From Tupaia tana (lineage: Eukaryota > Chordata > Mammalia > Scandentia > Tupaiidae), in assembly GCA_026018925.1 (NCBI GenBank), contig JAKSZU010000274.1, positions 62,001-126,000 on the forward strand: DNA of 64,000 nt, read 5' to 3'. A program made the translations under genes and the position numbers. Positions 12,901-24,400 of this stretch are shown here, piece by piece (the stretch's first letter is position 1; each line of letters begins with the position of its first letter). Under the pieces are notes generated by a model that saw nothing but the letters and a program-made list of their open reading frames with translations, was not told the origin of the DNA and did not search any database.

Positions 12901-14605
12901 ATTCTCTGAGAAGATTCCACATGGATTCTGGGAACTAGATATTTCAGGGCACAGGCGAAATGAAGATTTTCTACTCATAATTCAGCCTCCAGCAAGCAAA
13001 GCTAGTGTGGTAGGGAGCCCCTCTTGCCTTCTATCCCTGTCTCTGTGTCTTTGAGGTCTCTGTCTCTCTCTGCTCCTGTCTCATTTTTTTTGGTAATTTT
13101 TCCTTTTTACGATTTTTTTAAAGGTAGAATTTCTCTCTGGCTCTCAGCTCCATCTTTTGTTTTGTTAATAAGCACTTCTGCTCCTTTCTCCCATGCAGGA
13201 GAGTTGAGCCATTCTCTGAGAAGATTCCACATGGATACTGGGAACTAGAAATTTCAGGGCACAGGCGAAATGAAGATTTTCTACTCATAATTCATCCTCC
13301 AGCCAGCAAATCTAGTGTGGTAGGGAGCCCCTCTGGCCTTCTATCCCTGTCTCTGAGTCTCTGAGGTCTTTGTCTCTCTCTGCTCTTGTCTCCTCATTTT
13401 TTTTGGTAATTTTTCCTTTTTACGATTTTTTTAAAGGTAGAATTTGTCTCTGGCCCTCTGCTCCATCTTTTGTTTTGATAAAAAGCCGTTCTGCTCCTTT
13501 CTCCCAGGCAGGAGAGTTGAGCCATTCTCTGAGAAGTTTCCACATGGATACTGGGAACTAGATATTTCAGGGCACAGGCGAAATGAAGATTTTCTACTCA
13601 TAATTCAGCCTCCAGCAAGCAAAGCTAGTGTGCTAGGGAGCCCCTCTGGCTTTCTATACCTGTCTCTGTGTCTCTGAGGTCTCTGTCTCTCTCTGGTCCT
13701 TTCTCCTAAATTTTTGGTAATTTTTCCTTTTTACAATTTTTTTAAAGGTAGAATTTCTCTCTGGCTCTCAGCTCCATCTTTTGTTTTGTTAATAAGCCCT
13801 TCTGCTCCTTTCTCCCATGCAGGAGTGTTGAGCCATTCTCTGAGAAGATTCCACATGGATACTGGGAACTAGATATTTCAGGGCACAGGCGAAATGAAGA
13901 TTTTCTACTCATAATTCAGCCTCCAGCAAGCAAAGCTAGTGTGGTAGGGAGCCCCCTCTGGCCTTCTATCCCTGTCTCTGTGTCTCTGAAGTCTCTGTCT
14001 CTCTCTGCTCCTGTTTCCTCATTTTTTTTGGTAATTTTTCCTTTTTACGATTTTTTTAATGGTAGAATTTCTCTCTGGCTCTCAGCTCCATCTTTTGTTT
14101 TGTTAATAAGCCCTTCTGCTCCTTTCTCCCAGGCAGGATATTTTAGCTATTCTCTGAGAAGTATCCAGATGGACACTGGAATCTAGATATTTCAGGGCAC
14201 ATGCGAAATGAAGATTTTCTACTCATAATTCAGACTCCAGCAAGCAAAGGTAGTGTGGTAGGGAGCTCCTCTGGCCTTCTATCCCTGTCTCTGTGTCTCT
14301 GAGGTCTCTGTCTCTCTCTGCTCCTGTCTCCTCATTTTTTTGGGTAATTTTTCCTTTTTACGATTCTTTTAAAGGTAGAATTTCTCTCTGGCTCTCAGCT
14401 CCATCTTTTGTTTTGTTCATAAGCCCTTCTGCTCCTTTCTCCCAGGCAGGAGAGTTGAGCCATTCTCTGAGAAGATTCCACATGGATACTGGGAACTATA
14501 TATTTCAGGGCACAGGCGAAATGAAGATTTTCTACTCATAATTTAGCCTCCAGCAAGCAAAGCTAGTGTGGTAGGGAGCCCCTCTGCCCTTCTATCCCTG
14601 TCTCT
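9923..14605. repeat. First occurrence of the C-D-E-F-G-H...I-J-C-D cassette
   Basis: Unit order by start: 9923 C, 10236 D, 10545 E, 10856 F, 11170 G, 11483 H, 11795, 12107 I, 12420 J, 12732 C, 13045 D-like, 13355 K, 13668 L, 13980 Y, 14293 consensus-like. D lacks 3 nt in gtctcattt and 1 nt in ccatctctg, giving 309 bp. E replaces ttttccttttt by tttaatttt, giving 311 bp. This is the first appearance of the unit order that the following 43 kb reuses. The K-L pair at 13355-13979 reappears at 20857, 27423 and 38653. Confidence 0.85.
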
Positions 14606-17600
14606 GTGTCTCTGAGGTCTCTGTCACTCTCTGTTCCTGTTTCCTCATTTTTTTTGGTAATTTTTCCTTTTTGCGATTTTTTAAATGTAGAATTTCTCTC
14701 TGGCTATCAGCTCCATCTTTTGTTTTGTTAATAAGCCCTTCTGCTCCTTTCTCCCATGCAGGAGAGTTGAGCCATTCTCTGAGAAGATTCCACATGGTTA
14801 CTGGGAACTAGATATTTAGGGCACAGGCGAAATGAAGATTTTCTACTCATAATTCAGCCTCCAGCAAGCCAAGCTAGTGTGGTAGGGAGCCCCTCTGGCC
14901 TTCTATCCCTGACTCTATGTCTCTGAGGTCTCTGTCTCTCTCTGCTCCTGTCTCCTCAATTTTTTTTGGTAATTTTTCCATTTTACGATTTTTTTAAAAG
15001 TGGAATTTCTCTCTGGCTCTCAGCTCCATCTTTTGTTTTGTTAATAAGCCCTTCTGCTCCTTTCTCCCAGGCAGGAGAGTTGAGCCATTCTCTGAGAAGT
15101 TTCCACATGGATACTGGGAACTAGATATTTCAGGGCACAGGCGAAATGAAGATTTTCTACTCATAATTCAGCCTCCAGCAAGCAAAGCTAGTGTGGTAGA
15201 GAGCCCCTCTGGCCTTCTATTCCTGTCTCTGTGTCTCTGAGGTCTCTGACTCTCTCTGCTCCTGTCTCCCTCATTTTTTTGGGTAATCTTTTCCTTTTTA
15301 CGATTTTTTGAAAGGTAGAATTTCTCTCTGGCTCTCAGCTCCATCTTTTGTTTTGTTAATAAGCCCTTCTGCTCCTTTCTCTCAGGCAGGAGAGATGAGC
15401 CATTCTCTGAGAAGATTCCACATGGATACTGGATCTAGATATTTCAGGGCACAGGTTAAATGAAGATTTTCTACTCATAATTCAGCCTACAGCAAGCCAA
15501 CCTAGTGTGGTAGGGAGCCCCTCTGGCCTTCTATCCCTGTCTCTGTGTCTCTGAGGTCTCTGTCTCTCTCTGCTCCTGTCTCCTCATTTTTTTTTGGTAA
15601 TTTTTCATTTTTACGATTTTTTTAAAGGTAGAATTTCTCTCTGGCTCTCAACTCCATCTTTTCTTTTGTTAATAAGCCCTTCTGCTCCTTTCTCCCAGGC
15701 AGGGGAGTTGAGCCATTCTCTGAGAAGATTCCACATGGATACTGGGAACAAGATATTTCAGGGCACAGGCGAAATGAAGATTTTCTACTCATAATTCAGC
15801 CACCAGCAAGCAAAGCTAGTGTGGTAGGGAGCCCCTCTGGCCTTCTATCCCTGTCTCTGTGTCTCTGAGGTCTCTGTCTCTTTCTGCTACTGTCTACTCA
15901 TTTTTTTGGTAATTTTTCCTTTTTACGATTTTTTTAAAGGTAGAATTTCTCTCTGGCTCTCAGCTCCATCTTTTGATTTGTTAATAAGCCCTTCTGCTCC
16001 TTTCTCCCAGGCAGGAGAGTTGAGCCATTCTCTGAGAAGTTTCCACATGGATACTGGGAACTAGATATTTCAGGGCACAGGCGAAATGAAGATTTTCTAC
16101 TCATAATTCAGCCTCTAGCAAGCAAAGCTAGTGTGGTAGGGAGCCCCTCTGGCCTTCTATAACTGTCTCTGTGTGTCTGAGGTCTCTGTCTCTCTCGGGT
16201 CCTGTCTCCTCATTTTTTTTGATAATTTTTCCTCTTTACGATTTTTTTAAAGGTAGAATTTCTCTCTGGCTCTCAGCTCCTTCTTTTGTTTTGTTAATAA
16301 GCCCTTCTGCTCCTTTCTCCCAGGCAGGAGAGTTGAGCCATTCTCTGAGAAGATTCCACATGGATTCTGGGAACTAGATATTTCAGGGCACAGGCGAAAT
16401 GAAGATTTTCTACTCATAATTCAGCCTCCAGCAAGCAAAGCTAGTGTGGTAGGGAGCCCCTCTGGCCTTCTATCCCTGTCTCTGTGTCTTTGAGGTCTCT
16501 GTCTCTCTCTGCTCCTGTCTCATTTTTTTGGTAATTTTTCCTTTTTACGATTTTTTTAAAGGTAGAATTTATCTCTGGCTCTCAGCTCCATCTTTTCTTT
16601 TGTTAATAAGCCCTTCTGCTCCTTTCTCCCATGCAGGAGAGTTGAGCCATCTCTGAGAAGATTCCACATGGATACTGGGAACTAGATATTTCAGGGCACA
16701 GGCGAAATGAAGATTTTCTACTCATAATTCAGCCTCCAGCAAGCAAAGCTAGTGTGGTAGGGAGCCCCTCTGGCCTTCTATCCCTGTCTCTGTGTCTCTG
16801 GGGTCTCTGTCTCTCTCTGCTCCAGTCTCCTCATTATTTTTGGTAATTTTAATTTTACGATTTTTTTAAAGGTAGAATTTCTCTCTGGCTCTCAGCTCCA
16901 TCTTTTGTTTTGTTAATAAGCCCTTCTGCTCCTTTCTCCCATGCAGGAGAGTTGAGCCATTCTCTGAGAAGATTCCACATGGATACTGGGAACTACATAT
17001 TTCAGGGCACAGGCGAAATGAAGATTTTCTACTCATAATTCAGCCTCCAGCAAGCCAAGGTAGTGTGGTAGGGAGCCCCTCTGGCCTTCTATCACTGACT
17101 CTATGACTCTGAGGTCTCTGTCTCTCTCTGCTCCTGTCTCCTCAATTTTTTTGGTAATTTTTCCTTTTTACGATTTTTTTAAAAGTAGAATTTCTCTCTG
17201 GTTCTCAGCTCCATCTTTTGTTTTGTTAATAAGCCCTTCTGCTCCTTTCTCCCAGGCAGGAGAGTTGAGCCATTCTCTGAGAAGTTTCCACATGGATGCT
17301 GGGAACTAGATATTTCAGGGCACAGGCGAAATGAAGATTTTCTACTCATAATTCAGCCTCCAGCAAGCAAAGCTAGTGTGGTAGAGAGCCCCTCTGGCCT
17401 TCTATCCCTGTCTCTGTGTCTCTGAGGTCTCTGTCTCTCTCTGCTCATGTCTCGTCAATTTTTTGGTAATTTTTCCTTTTTACGATTTCTTTAAAGGTAG
17501 AATTTCTCTCTGGCTATCAGAGCCATCTTTTGTTTTGTTAATAAGCCCTTCTGCTCCTTTCTCCCAGGCAGGAGAGTCGAGCCATTCTCTGAGAAGTTTA

Positions 17601-20600
17601 CACATGTATAGTGGGAACTAGATATTTCAGGGCACAGGCGAAATGAAGATTTTCTACTCATAATTCAGCCTCCAGCAAGCAAAGCTAGTGTGGTAGGGAG
17701 CCCCTCTGGCCTTCTATCCCTGACTCTGTGTCTCTGAGGTCTCTGCCTCTCTCTGCTCCTGTCTCCTCAATTTTTTTTGGTAATTTTTCCTATTTTCGAT
17801 TTTTTTAAAGGTAGAATTGCTCTCTGGCTCTCAGCTCCATCTTCTGTTTTGTTAATAAGCCCTTCTGCTCCTTTCTCCCAGGCAGGAGAGTTGAACCATT
17901 CTCTGAGAAGATTCCACATGGATACTGGGAACTAGATATTTCAGGGCACAGGCGAAATGAAGATTTTCTACTCATAATTCAGCATCCAGCAAGCAAAGCT
18001 AGTGTGGTAGGGAGCCCCTCTGGCCTTCTATCCCTGTCTCTGTGTCTCTGAGGTCTCTGTCTCTCTCTGCTCCTGTTTCCTCATTTTTTTTGGTAATTTT
18101 TCCTTTTTACGATTTTTTTAAAGGTAGAATTTCTCTCTGGCTCTCAGCTCCATCTTTTGTTTTGTTAATAAGCACTTCTGCTCCTTTCTCCCAGGCAGGA
18201 GAGTTGAGCCATTCTCTGAGAAGATTCCACATCGATACTGGGAACTAGATATTTCAGGGCACAGGCGAAATGAAGATTTTCTACTCATAATTCAGCCTCC
18301 AGCAAGCAAAGCTAGTGTGGTAGGGAGCCCCTCTGGCCTTCTATCCCTGTCTCTGTGTCTCTGAGGTCTCTGTCTCTCTCTGCTCCTGTCTCCTCATTTT
18401 TTTTGATAATTTTTCCTTTTTACGATATTTTTAAAGATAGAATTTCTCTCTGGCACTGAGCTCCATCTTTTGTTTTGTTAATAAGCCCTTCTGCTCCTTT
18501 CTCCCATGCAGGAGAGTTGAGCCATTCTCTGAGAAGATTCCACATGGATACTGGGAACTAGATATTTCAGGGCACAGGCGAAATGAAGATTTTCTACTCA
18601 TAATTCAGCCTCCAGCAAGCAAAGCTAGTGTGGTAGGGAGCCCCTCTGGCCTTCTATCCCTGACTCTGTGTCTCTGAGTTCTCTGTCTCTCTCTGCTCCT
18701 GTCTCCTCAATTTTTTTTGGTAATTTTTCCTATTTTAGATTTTTTTTTAACGTAGAATTTCTCTCTGGCTCTCAGCTCCATCTTCTGATTTGTTAATAAG
18801 CCCTTCTGCTACTTTCTCCCAGGCAGGAGAGTTGAACCATTCTCTGAGAAGATTCCACATGGATACTGGGAACAAGATATTTCAGGGCACAGGCGAATTG
18901 AAGATTTTCTACTCATAATTCAGCCTCCAGCAAGCAAAGCTAGTGTGGTAGGGAGCCTCTCTGGCCTTCTATCCCTGACTCTGTGTCTCTGAGGTCTCTG
19001 TCTCTCTCTGCTCCTGTCTCCTCATTTTTTTTGATAATTTTTCATTTTTACGATTTTTTTAAAGATAGAATTTCTCTCTGGCACTGAGCTCCATCTTTTT
19101 TTTCGTTAATAAGCCCTTCTGCTCCTTTCTCCCAGGCAGGAGAGTTGAGCCATTCTCTGAGAAGATTCCACATGGATACTGGGAACTAGATATTTCAGGG
19201 CACAGGCGAAATGAAGATTTTCTACTCATAATTCAGCCTCTAGCAAGCAAAGTTTGTGTGGTAGGGAGCCCCTCTGGACTTCTATACTTGTCTCTGTGTG
19301 TCTGAGGTCTCTGTCTCTCTCGGGTCCTGTCTCCTCATTTTTTTTGATAATTTTTCCTCTTTACGATTTTTTTAAAGGTAGAATTTCTCTCTGGTTCTCA
19401 GCTCCATCTTTTGTTTTGTTAATAAGCCCTTCTGCTCCTTTCTCCCAGGCAGTAGAGTTGAGCCATTCTCTGAGAAGATTCCACATGGATTCTGGGAACT
19501 AGATATTTCAGGGCACAGGCGAAATGAAGATTTTCTACTCATAATTCAGCCTCCAGCAAGCAAAGCTAGTGTGGTAGGGAGCCCCTCTGGCCTTCTATCC
19601 CTGTCTCTGTGTCTTTGAGGTCTCTGTCTCTCTCTGCTCCTGTCTCATTTTTTTTGGTAATTTTTCCTTTTTACGATTTTTTTAAAGGTAGAATTTATCT
19701 CTGGCTCTCAGCTCCATCTTTTGTTTTGTTAATAAGCCCTTCTGCTCCTTTCTCCCATGCAGGAGAGTTGAGCCATCTCTGAGAAGATTCCACATGGATA
19801 CTGGGAACTAGATATTTCAGGGCACAGGCGAAATGAAGATTTTCTACTCATAATTCAGCCTCCAGCAAGCAAAGCTAGTGTGGTAGGGAGCCCCTCTGGC
19901 CTTCTATCCCTGTCTCTGTGTCTCTGAGGTCTCTGTCTCTCTCTGCTCCTGTCTCCTCATTTTTTTTGGTAATTTTTCCTTTATACGATTTTTTTAAAGG
20001 TAGAATTTCTCTCTGGCTCTCAGCTCCATCTTTTGTTTTGTTAATAAGCCCTTCTGCTCCTTTCTCCCAGGCAGGAGAGTGGAGCCATTCTCTGAGAAGT
20101 TTACACATGGATACTGGGAACTAGATATTTCAGGGCACAGGCGAAATGAAGATTTTCTACTCATAATTCACCCTCCAGCAAGCAAAGCTAGTGTGGTAGG
20201 GAGCCCCTCTGGCCTTCTATCCCTGTCTCTGTGTCTCTGAGGTCTCTGTCTCTCTCTGCTCCTGTCTCCTCATTTTTTTTGCTAATTTTTCCTTTTTACG
20301 ATTTTTTTAAAGGTAGAATTTCTCTCTGCCTCTCAGCTCCATCTTTTGTTTTGTTAATAAGCCCTTCTGCTCCTTTCTCCCAGGCAGGAGAGTTGAGCCA
20401 TTCTCTGAGAGGATTCTACATGGATACTGGGAACAAGATATTTCAGGGCACAGGCGAAATGAAGATTTTCTACTCATAATTCAGCCTCCAGCAAGCAAAG
20501 CTAATGTGGTAGGGAGCCCCTCTGGCCATCTATCCCTACCTCTGTGTCTCTGAGGTCTCTGTCTCTCTCTGCTCCTGTCTCCTCATTTTTTTTGGAAATT

Positions 20601-21480
20601 TTTCCTTTTTACGATTTTTTTAAAGGTAGAATTTCTCTCTGGCTCTCAGCTCCATCTTTTGTTTTGTTAATAAGCACTTCTGCTCCTTTCTCCCATGCAG
20701 GAGAGTTGAGCTATTCTCTGAGAAGATTCCACATGGATACTGGGAACTAGATATTTCAGGGCACAGGCGAAATGAAGATTTTCTACTCATAATTCAGCCT
20801 CCAGCCAGCAAATCTAGTGTGGTAGGGAGCCCCTCTGGCCTTCTATCCCTGTCTCTGAGTCTCTGAGGTCTTTGTCTCTCTCTGCTCTTGTCTCCTCATT
20901 TTTTTTGGTAATTTTTCCTTTTTACGATTTTTTTAAAGGTAGAATTTCTCTCTGGCCCTCTGCTCCATCTTTTGTTTTGATAAAAAGCCGTTCTGCTCCT
21001 TTCTCCCAGGCAGGAGAGTTGAGCCATTCTCTGAGAAGTTTCCACATGGATACTGGGAACTAGATATTTCAGGGCACAGGCGAAATGAAGATTTTCTACT
21101 CATAATTCAGCCTCCAGCAAGCAAAGCTAGTGTGCTAGGGAGCCCCTCTGGCTTTCTATACCTGTCTCTGTGTCTCTGAGGTCTCTGTCTCTCTCTGGTC
21201 CTTTCTCCTCAATTTTTGGTAATTTTTCCTTTTTACGATTTTTTTAAAGGTAGAATTTCTCTCTGGCTCTCAGCTCCATCTTTTGTTTTGATAATAAGCC
21301 CTTCTGCTCCTTTCTCCCATGCAGGAGAGTTGAGCCATTCTCTGAGAAGATTCCACATGGATACTGGGAACTATATATTTCAGGGCACAGGCGAAATGAA
21401 GATTTTCTACTCATAATTCAGCCTCCAGCAAGCAAAGCTAGTGTGGTAGGGAGCCCCTCTGCCCTTCTATCCCTGTCTCT
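14606..21480. repeat. Large higher-order copy 1 (22 monomers, 6.88 kb)
   Basis: Order: N 14606, F 14917, H 15231, I 15545, J 15859, C 16171, D 16484, E 16792, F 17103, G 17416, P 17728, 18042, Q 18355, 18668, Q 18983, C 19296, D 19609, 19918, 20231, 20544, K 20857, L 21170. The block starting at 21481 repeats this order with one unit fewer. The H-type unit (15231-15544) is present only here. The offset to copy 2 is 6562 bp at the left and grows to 6566 bp at the right through single-base indels. Confidence 0.9.
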
Positions 21481-24400
21481 GTGTCTCTGAGGTCTCTGTC
21501 ACTCTCTGTTCCTGTTTCCTCATTTTTTTTGGTAATTTTTCCTTTTTACGATTTTTTAAATGTAGAATTTCTCTCTGGCTATCAGCTCCATCTTTTGTTT
21601 TGTTAATAAGCCCTTCTGCTCCTTTCTCCCATGCAGGAGAGTTGAGCCATTCTCTGAGAAGATTCCACATGGATACTGGGAATTAGATATTTCAGGGCAC
21701 AGGCGAAATGAAGATTTTCTACTCATAATTCAGCCTCCAGCAAGCCAAGCTAGTGTGGTAGGGAGCCCCTCTGACCTTCTATCCCTGACTCTATGTCTCT
21801 GAGGTCTCTGTCTCTCTCTGCTCCTGTCTCCTCAATTTTTTTTGGTAATTTTTCCTTTTTACGATTTTTTTAAAAGTGGAATTTCTCTCTGGCTCTCAGC
21901 TCCATCTTTTGTTTTGTTAATAAGCCCTTCTGCTCCTTTCTCCCAGGCAGGAGAGTTGAGCCATTCTCTGAGAAGTTTCCACATGGATACTGGGAACTAG
22001 ATATTTCAGGGCACAGGCGAAATGAAGATTTTCTACTCATAATTCAGCCTACAGCAAGCCAAGCTAGTGTGGTAGGGAGTCCCTCTGGCCTTCTATCCCT
22101 GTCTCTGTGTCTCTGAGGTCTCTGTCTCTCTCTGCTCCTGTCTCCTCATTTTTTTTTGGTAATTTTTCATTTTTACGATTTTTTTAAAGGTAGAATTTCT
22201 CTCTGGCTCTCAACTCCATCTTTTCTTTTGTTAATAAGCCCTTCTGCTCCTTTCTCCCAGGCAGGGGAGTTGAGCCATTCTCTGAGAAGATTCCACATGG
22301 ATACTGGGAACTAGATATTTCAGGGCACAGGCGAAATGAAGATTTTCTACTCATAATTCAGCCACCAGCAAGCAAAGCTAGTGTGGTAGGGAGCCCCTCT
22401 GCCCTTCTATCCCTGTCTCTGTGTCTCTGAGGTCTCTGTCTCTTTCTGCTACTGTCTACTCATTTTTTTGGTAATTTTTCCTTTTTACGATTTTTTTAAA
22501 GGTAGAATTTCTCTCTGGCTCTCAGCTCCATCTTTTGATTTGTTAATAAGCCCTTCTGCTCCTTTCTCCCAGGCAGGAGAGTTGAGCCATTCTCTGAGAA
22601 GTTTCCACATGGATACTGGGAACTAGATATTTCAGGGCACAGGCGAAATGAAGATTTTCTACTCATAATTCAGCCTCTAGCAAGCAAAGCTAGTGTGGTA
22701 GGGAGCCCCTCTGGCCTTCTATACCTGTCTCTGTGTGTCTGAGGTCTCTGTCTCTCTCGGGTCCTGTCTCCTCATTTTTTTTGATAATTTTTCCTCTTTA
22801 CGATTTTTTTAAAGGTAGAATTTATCTCTGGCTCTCAGCTCCATCTTTTGTTTTGATAATAAGCCCTTCTGCTCCTTTCTCCCAGGCAGGAGAGTTGAGC
22901 CATTCTCTGAGAAGATTCCACATGGATTCTGGGAACTAGATATTTCAGGGCACAGGCGAAATGAAGATTTTCTACTCATAATTCAGCCTCCAGCAAGCAA
23001 AGCTAGTGTGGTAGGGAGCCCCTCTTGCCTTCTATCCCTGTCTCTGTGTCTTTGAGGTCTCTGTCTCTCTCTGCTCCTGTCTCATTTTTTTTGGTAATTT
23101 TTCCTTTTTACGATTTTTTTAAAGGTAGAATTTATCTCTGGCTCTCAGCTCCATCTTTTCTTTTGTTAATAAGCCCTTCTGCTCCTTTCTCCCATGCAGG
23201 AGAGTTGAGCCATCTCTGAGAAGATTCCACATGGATACTGGGAACTAGATATTTCAGGGCACAGGCGAAATGAAGATTTTCTACTCATAATTCAGCCTCC
23301 AGCAAGCAAAGCTAGTGTGGTAGGGAGCCCCTCTGGCCTTCTATCCCTGTCTCTGTGTCTCTGGGGTCTCTGTCTCTCTCTGCTCCAGTCTCCTCATTAT
23401 TTTTGGTAATTTTAATTTTACGATTTTTTTAAAGGTAGAATTTCTCTCTGGCTCTCAGCTCCATCTTTTGTTTTGTTAATAAGCCCTTCTGCTCCTTTCT
23501 CCCATGCAGGAGAGTTGAGCCATTCTCTGAGAAGATTCCACATGGATACTGGGAACTACATATTTCAGGGCACAGGCGAAATGAAGATTTTCTACTCATA
23601 ATTCAGCCTCCAGCAAGCCAAGGTAGTGTGGTAGGGAGCCCCTCTGGCCTTCTATCACTGACTCTATGACTCTGAGGTCTCTGTCTCTCTCTGCTCCTGT
23701 CTCCTCAATTTTTTTGGTAATTTTTCCTTTTTACGATTTTTTTTAAAAGTAGAATTTCTCTCTGGTTCTCAGCTCCATCTTTTGTTTTGTTAATAAGCCC
23801 TTCTGCTCCTTTCTCCCAGGCAGGAGAGTTGAGCCATTCTCTGAGAAGTTTCCACATGGATGCTGGGAACTAGATATTTCAGGGCACAGGCGAAATGAAG
23901 ATTTTCTACTCATAATTCAGCCTCCAGCAAGCAAAGCTAGTGTGGTAGAGAGCCCCTCTGGCCTTCTATCCCTGTCTCTGTGTCTCTGAGGTCTCTGTCT
24001 CTCTCTGCTCATGTCTCGTCAATTTTTTGGTAATTTTTCCTTTTTACGATTTCTTTAAAGGTAGAATTTCTCTCTGGCTATCAGAGCCATCTTTTGTTTT
24101 GTTAATAAGCCCTTCTGCTCCTTTCTCCCAGGCAGGAGAGTCGAGCCATTCTCTGAGAAGTTTACACATGTATAGTGGGAACTAGATATTTCAGGGCACA
24201 GGCGAAATGAAGATTTTCTACTCATAATTCAGCCTCCAGCAAGCAAAGCTAGTGTGGTAGGGAGCCCCTCTGGCCTTCTATCCCTGACTCTGTGTCTCTG
24301 AGGTCTCTGCCTCTCTCTGCTCCTGTCTCCTCAATTTTTTTTGGTAATTTTTCCTATTTTCGATTTTTTTAAAGGTAGAATTGCTCTCTGGCTCTCAGCT

